Shown: positions 36,642 to 45,769, counted from the first letter of the stretch. The stretch: 64,000 bases of DNA from Streptomyces sp. H39-S7 (GCF_027158205.1 NZ_JAPVLU010000019.1:101683-165682), one strand, 5' to 3'. The notes: generated by a model not told the origin, from the sequence alone. Numbers and translations: made by a program.

Positions 36642-36661
36642 TGTTCGTACAGGTACAAACA
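36642..36661. promoter_or_regulatory. Inverted repeat upstream of lipA
   Basis: TGTTCGTAC-AG-GTACAAACA, nine-base arms with eight matches, 64-84 bp before the lipA start, within AT-richer sequence. A plausible operator or promoter-associated dyad; the binding protein is unknown. Confidence 0.45.
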
Positions 36662-36725
36662 ACGGGCGTACCCTGGGGTTCGCCGAAGATTCGAAGACAC
36701 GCTGGTGGAAGGGGAGTACCGGACG

Positions 36726-37703
36726 ATGTCCGCTGTCGCACCCGACGGACGCAAGATGCTGCGCCTGGAAGTCCGGAACGCTCAGACCCCCATCGAGCGG
36801 AAACCCGAGTGGATCAAGACCCGGGCGAAGATGGGCCCCGAGTACACGAAGATGCAGGCGCTCGTGAAGAGCGAAGGCCTGCACACCGTGTGCCAGGAGG
36901 CCGGCTGTCCCAACATCTACGAATGCTGGGAGGACCGCGAGGCCACCTTCCTCATCGGCGGCGACCAGTGCACCCGGCGCTGTGACTTCTGCCAGATCGA
37001 CACCGGCAAGCCGGCGGCGCTGGACCTCGACGAGCCGCGCCGTGTCGGCGAGTCCGTCGTGACCATGAACCTGAACTACGCCACCATCACCGGCGTCGCC
37101 CGCGACGACCTGGAGGATGGCGGCGCCTGGCTCTACGCCGAGACGGTGCGCCAGATCCACGCGCAGACCGCCGAGCGGGCCGAGGGCTTCACCAAGGTCG
37201 AGCTGCTGATCCCGGACTTCAACGCGGTACCCGAGCAGCTCGCCGAGGTCTTCTCGTCCCGGCCCGAGGTGCTCGCGCACAACGTCGAGACGGTGCCGCG
37301 CATCTTCAAGCGGATCCGCCCCGGCTTCCGCTACGAGCGCTCCCTCGAAGTGATCACCAGGGCCCGCGAGGCCGGGCTGGTCACCAAGTCCAACCTGATC
37401 CTGGGCATGGGCGAGGAGCGCGAAGAGGTCAGCCAGGCGCTGCGGGACCTGCACGACGCGGGCTGCGAGCTGATCACCATCACGCAGTACCTGCGGCCCT
37501 CACCGCGGCACCACCCCGTCGAGCGCTGGGTGAAGCCGCACGAGTTCGTTGAGCTCAAGGACGAGGCCGACCAGATCGGCTACGCCGGTGTCATGTCCGG
37601 GCCGCTGGTCCGTTCGTCGTACCGCGCGGGCCGGCTGTTCCAGCAGGCGATGGACCGCCGCCGGGAGACGGGCGAGCACTCGGTGGCGGCGCAGGCCGTC
37701 TGA
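36726..37703 (+). CDS. lipA: Lipoyl synthase (radical SAM)
   Basis: A 325-residue radical-SAM enzyme inserting two sulfurs into octanoyl-lipoyl domains. Both clusters are visible: the auxiliary cluster [14 protein letters not shown] (Cys56, 61, 67) and the SAM cluster CTRRCDFC (Cys82, 86, 89). The C-terminal RSSYRAG provides the conserved Ser ligand. ATG 36726 has GGGGAG upstream, while the frame stays open further up. Acts after LipB; targets include SucB. Terminated by a strong hairpin. Confidence 0.97.
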   Translation: MSAVAPDGRKMLRLEVRNAQTPIERKPEWIKTRAKMGPEYTKMQALVKSEGLHTVCQEAGCPNIYECWEDREATFLIGGDQCTRRCDFCQIDTGKPAALDLDEPRRVGESVVTMNLNYATITGVARDDLEDGGAWLYAETVRQIHAQTAERAEGFTKVELLIPDFNAVPEQLAEVFSSRPEVLAHNVETVPRIFKRIRPGFRYERSLEVITRAREAGLVTKSNLILGMGEEREEVSQALRDLHDAGCELITITQYLRPSPRHHPVERWVKPHEFVELKDEADQIGYAGVMSGPLVRSSYRAGRLFQQAMDRRRETGEHSVAAQAV

Positions 37704-37733
37704 GATCCGGCTTCGGCCATGTGAATCCCCTCA

Positions 37734-37767
37734 CGGTGACGCGGAGCGGCTGCGCTCCGCGTCACCG
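37734..37767 (+). terminator. Terminator after lipA
   Basis: CGGTGACGCGGAGCG (37734-37748) pairs perfectly with CGCTCCGCGTCACCG (37753-37767), GCTG tetraloop. Confidence 0.88.
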
Positions 37768-37842
37768 GCTCCCATCAGGCGTGCGGCGCGGCGAAGCGGA
37801 ATCAGGGGCCTCGGCAAGGTTTCATGCGAGATTGACCGTGCG

Positions 37843-37858
37843 GTCACGGGCTGGTAAC
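37843..37858 (+). promoter_or_regulatory. GlnR box upstream of the SCO2195-like gene
   Basis: GTCAC-N6-GTAAC (37843-37847, 37854-37858) fits the Streptomyces GlnR pattern gTnAC-N6-GaAAC with one mismatch, 63 bp before the start codon. GlnR control of the SCO2195 gene is reported knowledge; the site itself is seen here. Confidence 0.65.
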
Positions 37859-37920
37859 ACAGTGTGGCGAGCCTGGTTCACGCACACTCATGCGATTCCG
37901 AGGCGTCCTGAGGGGGACCC

Positions 37921-38163
37921 ATGCAGGTTGAGTCCGCACAGCTCCGGCAGAGCACCCTCCACCCCACTGTCACCGTCACCGGGGCACTGCGTGCCGTGGA
38001 GGCGCTGCTGCTCGGCGGGGGTCAGCAGACCGCCCGTCGCAACGCCTGGTCGTCCGTGGTCGAGGACCGCCGCCGGGCCAAGGACCGGCGCGAGGTGCAG
38101 CACGTGATCGAGGCGCTGAACGCCCCGGCCGCCGGCCTGTACACGGGGCCGGATTCCTTCTGA
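37921..38163 (+). CDS. SCO2195-like GlnR-regulated small protein
   Basis: An 80-residue protein (MQVESAQLRQSTLHPTVTVT..., LLGGGQQTARRNAWSSVVED, YTGPDSF at the end) that I recognise as the SCO2195 family, named for membership in the GlnR nitrogen regulon. Function unknown. ATG 37921 follows TGAGGGGGACCC. It lies between lipA and the glnA locus and has its own GlnR-like box, so it is probably induced or repressed with nitrogen supply. Confidence 0.85.
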   Translation: MQVESAQLRQSTLHPTVTVTGALRAVEALLLGGGQQTARRNAWSSVVEDRRRAKDRREVQHVIEALNAPAAGLYTGPDSF

Positions 38164-38231
38164 CGGGCGGGCCGGCTCCTTGAGGGCCACCGATGCGCCC
38201 ACCGGCGCGCGGGCCACGTATCCTGTGCCGC

Positions 38232-38912
38232 ATGGCGAGGAAGGAAACATCCGAGAACCCTGGGCGTCTTCAGCAGATCGCTCAGACCTACAAGATGACC
38301 AGGCGGGCCGACTCCAAGGTCGGGCTCGTCGTTGCGGCTGTGGGAATCGTCACCTTCGGTGTCGTCCTCGCCCTCGGCTTCTTGATCGACCACCCGATCT
38401 ACGCGGGCATCCTGGGCTTGCTGTTCGCGTTTCTCGCGATGGCCATCGTCTTCGGCCGCCGGGCCGAGAAGGCCGCCTTCGGGCAGCTGGAGGGCCAGGT
38501 GGGTGCCGCCGCGGCGGTGCTGGACAACGTGGGCCGCGGCTGGACCGTGACCCCGGCGGTCGCGATGAACAAGAGCCAGGACGTGGTGCACCGTGCGGTC
38601 GGCAAGGCCGGCGTGGTGCTGGTCGGCGAGGGCAATCCGAACCGGGTGAAGGCCCTGCTGGCCGGCGAGAAGAAGAAGGTGGCGCGCGTCGTGCTGGACG
38701 TGCCGATCACCGACATCATCGTCGGGAACGAAGAGGGCCAGGTCCCGCTCAAGAAGGTGCGCACGACGCTGCTCAAGCTGCCGCGCGTGCTGGCCGGACC
38801 GAAGGTCACCGAGGTCAACGACCGCCTGCGGTCGCTCGGCACCCTCATGAGCAACATGCCGATCCCGAAGGGTCCGATGCCGAAGGGCATGCGGATGCCG
38901 AAGGGCCGCTGA
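38232..38912 (+). CDS. DUF4191 membrane protein
   Basis: A 226-residue protein of the DUF4191 family: a basic N-terminus (NPGRLQQIAQTYKMTRRAD), two transmembrane helices (about 31-52 and 57-74), then a cytosolic domain with AVLDNVGRGWTVTPAVAMN and VPITDIIVGNEEGQVPL. The C-terminal 18 residues are a Met/Pro/Lys/Gly repeat (PMPKGMRMPKG) encoded by near-15-bp repeats. No function assigned. ATG 38232 follows a GTGCCGC context; its position gives the conserved N-terminus. Confidence 0.87.
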   Translation: MARKETSENPGRLQQIAQTYKMTRRADSKVGLVVAAVGIVTFGVVLALGFLIDHPIYAGILGLLFAFLAMAIVFGRRAEKAAFGQLEGQVGAAAAVLDNVGRGWTVTPAVAMNKSQDVVHRAVGKAGVVLVGEGNPNRVKALLAGEKKKVARVVLDVPITDIIVGNEEGQVPLKKVRTTLLKLPRVLAGPKVTEVNDRLRSLGTLMSNMPIPKGPMPKGMRMPKGR

Positions 38913-38938
38913 CCCCCGCACGCACCGCAAACGACCAC

Positions 38939-38978
38939 AACGCCCTCGTGGACCGGGAAACCGGGCCGCGAGGGCGTT
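38939..38978. terminator. Bidirectional terminator
   Basis: AACGCCCTCG (38939-38948) pairs with CGAGGGCGTT (38969-38978); inner GG/CC and CCGG/CCGG pairs close on a GAAA loop. Between DUF4191 and the convergent RDD gene. Confidence 0.8.
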
Positions 38979-38990
38979 CTTCGTTCCGGA

Positions 38991-39069
38991 GGGCCGGGAT
39001 CCGGACCGGGATCCGAGCTCCAGACCTGGATCCAGACCTGGATCCGGGCCTAGATCCGGACTTCGACGG
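38991..39069. repeat. 12-bp tandem repeat across the RDD stop codon
   Basis: Six 12-bp units plus a 7-bp insert: GGGCCGGGATCC, GGACCGGGATCC, (GAGCTCC) AGACCTGGATCC, AGACCTGGATCC, GGGCCTAGATCC and GGACTTCGACGG. The RDD stop (CTA on this strand, 39050-39052) is in the fifth unit; sibling units have CTG in its place. Thus the gene's end is one unit of the array. Confidence 0.85.
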
Positions 39070-39517
39070 ATCGGGCGGCCTTGTCGTGCAGCCCACGGCC
39101 GTCGCGGTCCCACACCAGGGCCGGGATCACCAGCAGCAGCAGGACGGTACGCAGCACCACCGGGCCGACGCGGAGCCGTCCACCGCCGAGCGTGACGACG
39201 CGCAGGCCGAGCAGCCGCTTGCCCGGCGTGCTTCCGACGGTACCGAGGGTGACGACGCTCAGGGCGCCGAACAGCGCCAGCGTCCACGGATTGGACGCGT
39301 GGACGTCACGGTGCGCGATCAGGCCGTATGCGATCACCAGGCACAGCGTCCAGTCGACGAACACGGCGACGAACCGCCGGCCGACGCCGGCCAGCGAACC
39401 CGGCCCGTCCTTCGGCAGCCCCAGCCGTTCACCCCGGTAGCCGAAATCCGTGCCCATTTGCTCGGCCGCCGCGCGCGGTCCCGAAAGCCACGACCCGAGT
39501 GCATCCCTGTTGTCCAC
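39050..39517 (-). CDS. RDD family membrane protein
   Basis: A 155-residue membrane protein. Conserved RDD-domain features: VGRRFVAVFVDWTLCLVIAY (first helix with Arg and Asp), TPGKRLLGLRVV, and the last helix VLRTVLLLLVIPALVWDRDGRGLHDKAA with Arg-Asp-Arg and His-Asp. About three transmembrane helices. GTG 39517 is chosen because it gives the family N-terminus (DNRDALGSWLSGPRAA); the frame is open to 39565. Function unknown. Convergent with DUF4191; divergent from glnA. Confidence 0.9.
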   Translation of the reverse strand: MDNRDALGSWLSGPRAAAEQMGTDFGYRGERLGLPKDGPGSLAGVGRRFVAVFVDWTLCLVIAYGLIAHRDVHASNPWTLALFGALSVVTLGTVGSTPGKRLLGLRVVTLGGGRLRVGPVVLRTVLLLLVIPALVWDRDGRGLHDKAARSVEVRI

Positions 39518-39595
39518 CCGTCCACCGTACTGTGCCCTCCCGCGCCCCCCGTACGGCGCCTTCACCTCCCGCGCGCGGCCACCACGGCGTAGCGG

Positions 39596-39633
39596 TTAAC
39601 CTCGACGAAACAAATGGGTCATGCTTGGGAAAT
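39596..39633 (+). promoter_or_regulatory. Double GlnR box upstream of glnA
   Basis: Four half-sites with strict 11-bp spacing: TTAAC (39596), GAAAC (39607), GTCAT (39618) and GAAAT (39629). This is the a-b-a-b pattern of Streptomyces GlnR operators. It ends about 100 bp before the glnA start, and expression is therefore expected to follow nitrogen status. Confidence 0.85.
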
Positions 39634-39730
39634 CCCCGATCCCTATGGTCGGGGCCAGCGTGCGCCATCGCACTGGCCGCGCCTCGTGTTGCCATCCCGG
39701 ACTCTCCGAGCCGGGTCTAGGAGGAGTTGG

Positions 39731-41140
39731 ATGTTCCAGAACGCCGACGACGTCAAGAAGTTCATCGCGGACGAGGACGTCAAGTTCGTTGACGTCCGCT
39801 TCTGTGATCTGCCCGGAGTCATGCAGCACTTCACGGTCCCGGTCAGCACCTTCGACCCGACCGAGACGCTGATGTTCGACGGGTCGTCGATCCGCGGCTT
39901 CCAGGCCATCCACGAGTCCGACATGGCGCTCGTCCCCGACCTCACCACGTCGCGCCTGGACGCGTTCCGCAAGGACAAGACGCTCAACATCAACTTCTTC
40001 ATCCACGACCCGATCACGGGCGAGCAGTACAGCCGTGACCCGCGGAACGTGGCGAAGAAGGCCGAGGCCTACCTCGCGTCGTCCGGTATCGCCGACACCG
40101 CGTACTTCGGCCCCGAGGCCGAGTTCTACGTGTTCGACAGCGTGCGCTTCGCGACCAACGCCAACGAGTCGTACTACCACATCGACTCCGAGGCCGGCGC
40201 CTGGAACACCGGCTCCGAGGACAACAACCGCGGCTACAAGGTCCGCTACAAGGGCGGGTACTTCCCGATCCCGCCGGTCGACCACTTCGCCGACCTCCGT
40301 GCCGAGATCTCCCTGGAGCTGGAAGCGTCCGGCCTGCAGGTCGAGCGCCAGCACCACGAGGTGGGCACGGCCGGCCAGGCCGAGATCAACTACAAGTTCA
40401 ACACGCTGCTCGCAGCGGCCGACGACCTCATGCTCTTCAAGTACATCGTGAAGAACGTCGCCTGGCGCAACGGCAAGACCGCGACCTTCATGCCGAAGCC
40501 GATCTTCGGCGACAACGGCTCGGGCATGCACGTCCACCAGTCCCTGTGGACCGCGGGCGTGCCGCTGTTCTACGACGAGCAGGGCTACGCGGGCCTCTCG
40601 GACACCGCCCGGTACTACATCGGCGGCATCCTCAAGCACGCCCCCTCGCTCCTCGCCTTCACCAACCCGACGGTGAACTCGTACCACCGTCTGGTGCCCG
40701 GCTTCGAGGCCCCGGTCAACCTGGTCTACTCCCAGCGCAACCGGTCCGCCGCGATCCGCATCCCGATCACGGGCGCCAACCCGAAGGCCAAGCGCATCGA
40801 GTTCCGCGCGCCTGACCCGTCGTCCAACCCGTACCTGGCGTTCTCGGCGCTCCTGATGGCCGGCCTGGACGGCATCAAGAACAAGATCGAGCCGGCCGAG
40901 CCGGTCGACAAGGACCTCTACGAGCTCGCCCCCGAAGAGCACGCGGGCGTCCCCCAGGTCCCGACCTCGCTCCCCGCCGTCCTCGAAGCCCTCGAGAACG
41001 ACCACGAGTACCTGCAGGCCGGCGGTGTCTTCACCAGCGACCTGATCGAGACCTGGATCGACTACAAGCGCACCCAGGAAATCGCCCCCATCGCCCTCCG
41101 CCCGCACCCCCACGAGTTCGAGATGTACTTCGACCTCTAA
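39731..41140 (+). CDS. glnA: Glutamine synthetase type I
   Basis: A 469-residue GSI making glutamine from glutamate, ammonia and ATP. Signatures: [11 protein letters not shown] (about 51-61), [20 protein letters not shown], and [20 protein letters not shown]. Tyr397 sits in [11 protein letters not shown], the adenylylation site by position and context, so GlnE control is expected in addition to GlnR. ATG 39731 follows GGAGGAG. Its final 17 bases, encoding MYFDL and the stop, recur at 46383-46399. That repeat marks the left edge of an inserted island; the coding sequence itself is intact. Confidence 0.98.
   Translation: MFQNADDVKKFIADEDVKFVDVRFCDLPGVMQHFTVPVSTFDPTETLMFDGSSIRGFQAIHESDMALVPDLTTSRLDAFRKDKTLNINFFIHDPITGEQYSRDPRNVAKKAEAYLASSGIADTAYFGPEAEFYVFDSVRFATNANESYYHIDSEAGAWNTGSEDNNRGYKVRYKGGYFPIPPVDHFADLRAEISLELEASGLQVERQHHEVGTAGQAEINYKFNTLLAAADDLMLFKYIVKNVAWRNGKTATFMPKPIFGDNGSGMHVHQSLWTAGVPLFYDEQGYAGLSDTARYYIGGILKHAPSLLAFTNPTVNSYHRLVPGFEAPVNLVYSQRNRSAAIRIPITGANPKAKRIEFRAPDPSSNPYLAFSALLMAGLDGIKNKIEPAEPVDKDLYELAPEEHAGVPQVPTSLPAVLEALENDHEYLQAGGVFTSDLIETWIDYKRTQEIAPIALRPHPHEFEMYFDL
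41124..41140. repeat. Putative attL: glnA 3'-end core
   Basis: TGTACTTCGACCTCTAA, the last 17 bases of glnA, is identical to 46383-46399 in the same orientation; flanking bases on both sides differ. Interpreted as an attachment-site core. Confidence 0.7.
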
Positions 41141-41300
41141 ACGGTCCGGTCCGCCGACCTGGCGCGATCACCCAAGAGGCCACCTGACCTGCGGAAACAG
41201 TCCCCATCAGTTTCCACTGATCACGACCTCTTTCCACCCTCAGGTGCACCAGCGGTGCACCGAAGGGCGGAACGCCTGACGAAGAGTCAGCAGCATTGAC

Positions 41301-41340
41301 TGAGCCCTGGTGCTCTCCGCGAGGAGGGTGCTGGGGCTCA
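41301..41340. terminator. Hairpin downstream of glnA (island copy)
   Basis: TGAGCCC (41301-41307) pairs with GGGCTCA (41334-41340), with inner CTCC/GGAG pairing. Closely similar in sequence to the hairpin at 46417-46456. Likely ends glnA transcripts. Confidence 0.7.
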
Positions 41341-41381
41341 GTGCTGTGCTGGAAGGGGTCAGCTGCCGCCCAGCTCAGCCT

Positions 41382-41528
41382 TCACTGGTAGACGGCGACG
41401 ATCGGGACGTTCCTGGCCGCTGCGGTATTCGCCCGCCGGTAGACGATGGTCCACACCGAACCGGTCTTGTCCGGCACACCGCCAGCATCTGGTTGAGGCC
41501 CTCGCCGGGGCGGAGTTGTCTTCTCGGC
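41382..41528 (-). other. Unassigned open stretch after the chimera gene
   Basis: Directly after the chimera stop, the same frame stays open for about 48 codons to a stop at 41382-41384. It reads DKTGSVWTIVYRRANTAAA and NVPIVAVYQ at the end, which looks protein-like. It may be the tail of a lost gene; I cannot identify it. The rest of 41141-41381 holds only the hairpin. Confidence 0.3.
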
Positions 41529-44069
41529 TCAGGGGCGGCCGAGGGCGCGGTAGGTCCAGCCGGCGTTGCGCCAGCGGGTGGGGTCGAGGGTTCCGCGGCC
41601 GTCGATGATCTTGGCTTGGGTGACGCGGGTGACGAGGGGTTTGGGGTCGATGTGGGTGTATTGGGTCCACTCGGTCAGGTGCAGCAGGAGGTCGGTGCCT
41701 TCGGCGGCGGTGATGGGGTCGTCGATGAAGTCGAGTTCGGGGAAGGTCTTGCGGGCGCTGTCGAGGGCTTTGGGGTCGGAGACGGTGACCTCGGCGCCGT
41801 GCTGGTGGAGTTGCTGGGCGACGTGCAGGGCTGGGGAGTCGCGGATGTCGTCGGTGTCGGGCTTGAAAGCGGCGCCCCAGATGGTGATCCGCTTGCCGGT
41901 GAGGGTGCCGTCGCACTGTTCTCGGGCGAGGTCGACCATGCGTTCGCGGCGGCGGTTGTTGATCGCGTCGACTTCGCGCAGGAAGGCGAGTGCCTGGTGG
42001 GCGCCGAGTTCGTCGGCGCGGGCCATGAAGCCGCGGATGTCCTTGGGTAGGCACCCGCCGCCGAGGCCGGGCCGCAGGCCGCGGCGGCCGATGCGGGTGT
42101 CGTGGCCGAGCGCTTCGGCCAGTTCCATCACGTCGGCGCCGGTGGCTTCGCAGACTTCGGCCATGGCGTTGATGAAGGAGATCTTGGTTGCCAGGAAGGC
42201 GTTCGCTGCGGACTTCACGAGCTCGGCGGTGGCCAGGTCGGTGACGATGGTGGGTGTCCCGGCGTCGATGATTTTGCTGTAGCACTGGCGGAGCAGGGTC
42301 TCGGCCCGGGAGTGGTGGCCGGCGAAGCCCATGACGATGCGGTCGGGGCGCAGGGTGTCTTCGATGGCGAAGGATTCGCGGAGGAACTCGGGGTTCCAGG
42401 CGACCTCGATGCGGTCGGCTGCCGGGGAGAACTCGCGGAGGATGTCGACGATGCGCGGGACGGTGCCGACCGGGACGGTGGATTTCCCGACGATGACGGC
42501 GGGCCTGTGCAGTCGGGGTGCGAGCTGGCGGACGGCGGTGAAGACCTGGCTGAGGTCGTAGGCGTTGCCGGTCTTGGACTGCGGGGTGCCGACCCCGATG
42601 AAGTGCAGGTCTGCGTGGGCGGCGGCTTCCGCGTAGGAGGCGGTGAAGCGCAGGCGGCCCGAGGCGGTGTGTTCGGCCAGGAGAGCGTCGAGGTCGCGTT
42701 CGTAGAACGGGGCTTTGCCTGCGTTGAGGTCGGCGATCTTGGCCATGTTGCAGTCCATGCCGAGGACGTCGTGACCGAGTTCGGCCAGTGCGTCGGCGAC
42801 CACGTCCCCGATGCGGCCGCCGGGGTCCGGGCCGCGCAGGATCAGCCGGGTGAGCGTCTCCGCCGGCTCCAGCGGTTCACCCGCCGCGTGCAGGAGTTTC
42901 GCGGCGAGTGGCCGGTAGGACTCCAGCCCGGCGTCGATGACGGCGTTCGGACCGAAGAGGGCAAGCGCGTGGCGGACGTAGCCCATGAGGAATTCGTCCG
43001 GGCCCAGCCCGCCGACCACGACCCTGATCCCGAGGTCGGCGACGGCCTTGTAAGCCATGTGCTCGGAGAACGTCGACGCGTTGCCCATCGGATAGTCCAG
43101 GGCGGCGACGATGTCCGGCAGGCATTGGACGAAGTCGGCGGTGCCCGGCTCGACGACAATCAGTTCGGCGCCGATGTCCCGGGCGATGTTCGTGGCGATG
43201 ACGGATTCGTCCAGGCGGTCCTGGCCCGGGTAACGGACCGTGACGCAGACCGGTGGGCGCATGAGGTAGGCCAGTACCGAGGAGTCCAGGCCGCCGGAAA
43301 GAAGGAGCGCGAAGTCCCCGGTGGGGGCGCGTAGCGGGACCTGTTCGGCCAGGGTGACGGAGAACGTGGCCAGCGCGCTTTTGTAGGTGCCTTCGAATGG
43401 TTCTCGGTCTTCGAGGGTCCACCAGGTGCGTTGCTCCAGCGAGCCTGTGGTGACGTCGAACGTCAGTAGTCCAGCCGGGGCCAGGAGCTGGATGCCCTGG
43501 AAGGGGGTATCGGCGCCGATCGGCGTCTCGATGGCGAGCATCTCGGGGCGGACGACGAGCGGCGCGGTGCCGTAGCCAGTCAGCGTGGTGACCTCGGAGG
43601 CGAAGGCGAGCCGGCCCCCGTCCAGCCGCCAGTACAGCGGCTTCTCCCCTAATCGGTCCCGAGCCAGGAACAGCCGCCCGAGACGGGGGTCGTACGCAGC
43701 CAGGGCGAACATGCCGTCCAACCCCTCCAGGCAGGACGGCCCGATCTTGGCCCAGGCCCGCAGCAGCAGGTGCGCGTCGCTCTGCCCGGCAGACAGCTCG
43801 ATGCCCCAGGCGGCAGCCATGTCGCGGTAGTTGTAGATCTCGCCGTTGAACGTCAGCAGGACGCCGCTGTGCCGGTCGAGATAGGGGCCGGGCTGGGCGT
43901 CCGGGTCGACAACCAGCAGGGTGTTCATGGCCAGCACGGCCTTCCCATCGGTCGAAGCGGCGTGCAGGGTGCCGTCCGGACCCCGGTGGCGCTGGGAGCG
44001 GCCCATGGCACCGACGGTTGCTTCGTGCCGGATGGCGTCCGGTCCTGCCAGTCCTGCGATTCCGCACAT
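41529..44069 (-). CDS. Chimeric protein: asparagine-synthase-like N-half fused to UDP-sugar dehydrogenase
   Basis: An 846-residue frame. Residues 2-200 are a class II glutaminase (Cys2 in MCGIAGLAG, RHRGPDGT, FNGEIYNY). Residues 235-420 are the start of an AsnB ATP-pyrophosphatase domain (SGGLDSS at 258-264, GGLGPDEFLMGY at 353-364), missing roughly its last third. From about 425 the sequence is a UDP-glucose/UDP-ManNAc dehydrogenase lacking its first strand and GxGxxG loop: LGHDVLGMD, GKSTVPVGT, WNPEFLRES, catalytic Cys673 in GGGCLPKD, AAFKPDTDDIRDSP. ATG 44069 is preferred to the in-frame GTG at 44078 because it exposes the catalytic Cys. Codon 140 is TTA. Either a deletion fusion or a real multidomain enzyme. 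Confidence 0.85.
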   Translation of the reverse strand: MCGIAGLAGPDAIRHEATVGAMGRSQRHRGPDGTLHAASTDGKAVLAMNTLLVVDPDAQPGPYLDRHSGVLLTFNGEIYNYRDMAAAWGIELSAGQSDAHLLLRAWAKIGPSCLEGLDGMFALAAYDPRLGRLFLARDRLGEKPLYWRLDGGRLAFASEVTTLTGYGTAPLVVRPEMLAIETPIGADTPFQGIQLLAPAGLLTFDVTTGSLEQRTWWTLEDREPFEGTYKSALATFSVTLAEQVPLRAPTGDFALLLSGGLDSSVLAYLMRPPVCVTVRYPGQDRLDESVIATNIARDIGAELIVVEPGTADFVQCLPDIVAALDYPMGNASTFSEHMAYKAVADLGIRVVVGGLGPDEFLMGYVRHALALFGPNAVIDAGLESYRPLAAKLLHAAGEPLEPAETLTRLILRGPDPGGRIGDVVADALAELGHDVLGMDCNMAKIADLNAGKAPFYERDLDALLAEHTASGRLRFTASYAEAAAHADLHFIGVGTPQSKTGNAYDLSQVFTAVRQLAPRLHRPAVIVGKSTVPVGTVPRIVDILREFSPAADRIEVAWNPEFLRESFAIEDTLRPDRIVMGFAGHHSRAETLLRQCYSKIIDAGTPTIVTDLATAELVKSAANAFLATKISFINAMAEVCEATGADVMELAEALGHDTRIGRRGLRPGLGGGCLPKDIRGFMARADELGAHQALAFLREVDAINNRRRERMVDLAREQCDGTLTGKRITIWGAAFKPDTDDIRDSPALHVAQQLHQHGAEVTVSDPKALDSARKTFPELDFIDDPITAAEGTDLLLHLTEWTQYTHIDPKPLVTRVTQAKIIDGRGTLDPTRWRNAGWTYRALGRP

Positions 44070-44346
44070 CTGGTTCACCCCCGAGCGTGATTGGTGGAAC
44101 CCATCGGTGACGGCCGCCGCCGGGAGAGTGCTGCCCTTCCCGACGGCGACCTGCCCTCAGACAACCGGGTCCGACCAGCGGCCGGGAGGGCTCGCAAGGG
44201 GGCTTGCAACTCGCGGGCGGGGTTCACGTACCGGTGGCCAGGCAATACCCTCGGTGACCCACCACACGTGGTTGGCGTACGACTTCTTGCTGCAAAGGAG
44301 TACGGGGTCGCGTGCAGAACTCTCCGGAGTGGAAGAGGGGGACGCC

Positions 44347-45735
44347 ATGACGTCGACCGCCCGCCGGAGCCTGCCGCCCAACGCGGACCTGGCCCGGCTC
44401 ATCGAAGCGAGCGGCGTCAGCCGCAAAGCCCTCGCCCACCGCATCAACCAGCTCGCCCACCAGGCCGGGCTGACCACCGACTACTCCCATACCTCGGTGG
44501 CGAACTGGTGCCGGCGTGGCATGACCCCGAAGTGGCCGGTACCCCAACTCCTCGCCCAGGCCATCGGCGAACGCCTCGGACGACCCGTACGGCTGGCCGA
44601 GATCGCTATGGGCGAGGCGGAGACAGCGGACCCGGATGTGGGGTTGGATTTCCCCAGGGATCCCGCCGACGCCGTCCGCGTCGCCACTTCGTTCTGGAGT
44701 TCCGTGAACCGCCGCGACTTCCTCACCGGCAGCAGCTTCGCCGTCTCCGCCTTCACCACCCCCGTCACGCGCTGGCTGGTCAACCCCGCCGACGGAGCCG
44801 CCGCTCATCGCGGTGGCGTCCGCGTCGGCCAGAGCGACCTCGACGAGCTGCGCGAGGCAGCCGACGACGCCCGCCGTTGGGACTCCAAATACGGCGGCGG
44901 GAACTGGAAGGCCAACTCCGTCACCGCCTGCCTCGAACAGCGCGCCACCCCACTGCTGCAGGGCTCCTTCACCGACGGCGTGGGCCGCGACCTGTTCTCT
45001 GTGACCGCCGAACTCTCCCGCCTGGCCGGCTGGACAGCCTTCGACGTCGGCCAGCACGAAGCCGCCCAACGCCACTTCATCCAAGCTCTCCGCCTCGCCC
45101 GGGCTGGCGGCGACGTACAGCTCGGCTGCTACGTCCTGACCACTATGGCCATGCAATCCCTGTTGCGCGGCTTCGTCGGCGAAGCCGTCGACATGGCCCA
45201 GGGCGCCTTCGAACGGGCAAAAGGCACGGCCGCCCCACGAGTACTGGCCTTCACCAAGCTCATCGAGGCCCGCGCCCACGCCCGCACCAACGACGCACGG
45301 GCTGCCTCCGCCGCCCTTGCCGCCTCCGAAAACCTCCTCGGCCAGGCTCGCACCGGCGGTCCGGAACCCGCCTGGATCGACTTCTACAACCACGCACGGC
45401 TGTCCGCGGACGCCGCCGAGGTCTTCCGCGACCTGAAGAACCCCAAGGCGGCACTGGCCTGGAACCGGCAAGCCACCGCCATGCCGACCGGAGTCTTCAC
45501 CCGCTCGGTCGGCATGCGCCTGGCCATCGTCGGCACCGCCCACCTCCAGGCCCGCGACCTCGACCACGGCCTGGAACTCGGCAACCGATCCGTCGACATC
45601 CTCGCCCGCGTCCAGTCCGCCCGAGCACTGGACTACGTACGCGAGTTCAACACCGCCCTCACCCCCTGGCGACGCGAACCAGCCGTACGGGAATTTCTCC
45701 ACCGCACCCGCAAGGACCTCGGCATCGCCGCTTGA
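44347..45735 (+). CDS. TPR-type transcriptional regulator, paralogue of the 34-kb regulator
   Basis: A 462-residue protein. The N-terminal DNA-binding region has DLARLIEASGVSRKALAHRI and YSHTSVANWCRRGMTPKWPV. A NRRDFLTGSSFAVSAF segment near residue 120 looks like a twin-arginine motif, but its internal position suggests it is just a linker. A helical repeat region follows (about 160-450: ELSRLAGWTAFDVGQHEAAQ, RHFIQALRLARAG, ARAHARTNDARAASAALAAS). Similar regulators sit beside biosynthetic or accessory genes in Streptomyces. ATG 44347 follows GAGGGGG. It is divergent from the chimera and probably controls it. Confidence 0.82.
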   Translation: MTSTARRSLPPNADLARLIEASGVSRKALAHRINQLAHQAGLTTDYSHTSVANWCRRGMTPKWPVPQLLAQAIGERLGRPVRLAEIAMGEAETADPDVGLDFPRDPADAVRVATSFWSSVNRRDFLTGSSFAVSAFTTPVTRWLVNPADGAAAHRGGVRVGQSDLDELREAADDARRWDSKYGGGNWKANSVTACLEQRATPLLQGSFTDGVGRDLFSVTAELSRLAGWTAFDVGQHEAAQRHFIQALRLARAGGDVQLGCYVLTTMAMQSLLRGFVGEAVDMAQGAFERAKGTAAPRVLAFTKLIEARAHARTNDARAASAALAASENLLGQARTGGPEPAWIDFYNHARLSADAAEVFRDLKNPKAALAWNRQATAMPTGVFTRSVGMRLAIVGTAHLQARDLDHGLELGNRSVDILARVQSARALDYVREFNTALTPWRREPAVREFLHRTRKDLGIAA

Positions 45736-45769
45736 CACGGCCACGGGTTGCCAATATCGCGCGGCTACT

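Noticed and set aside
44811-44860. Tat signal peptide in the island regulator (NRRDFLTGSSF nearby)
   Set aside because: The motif is about 120 residues into a DNA-binding protein, not at an N-terminus.
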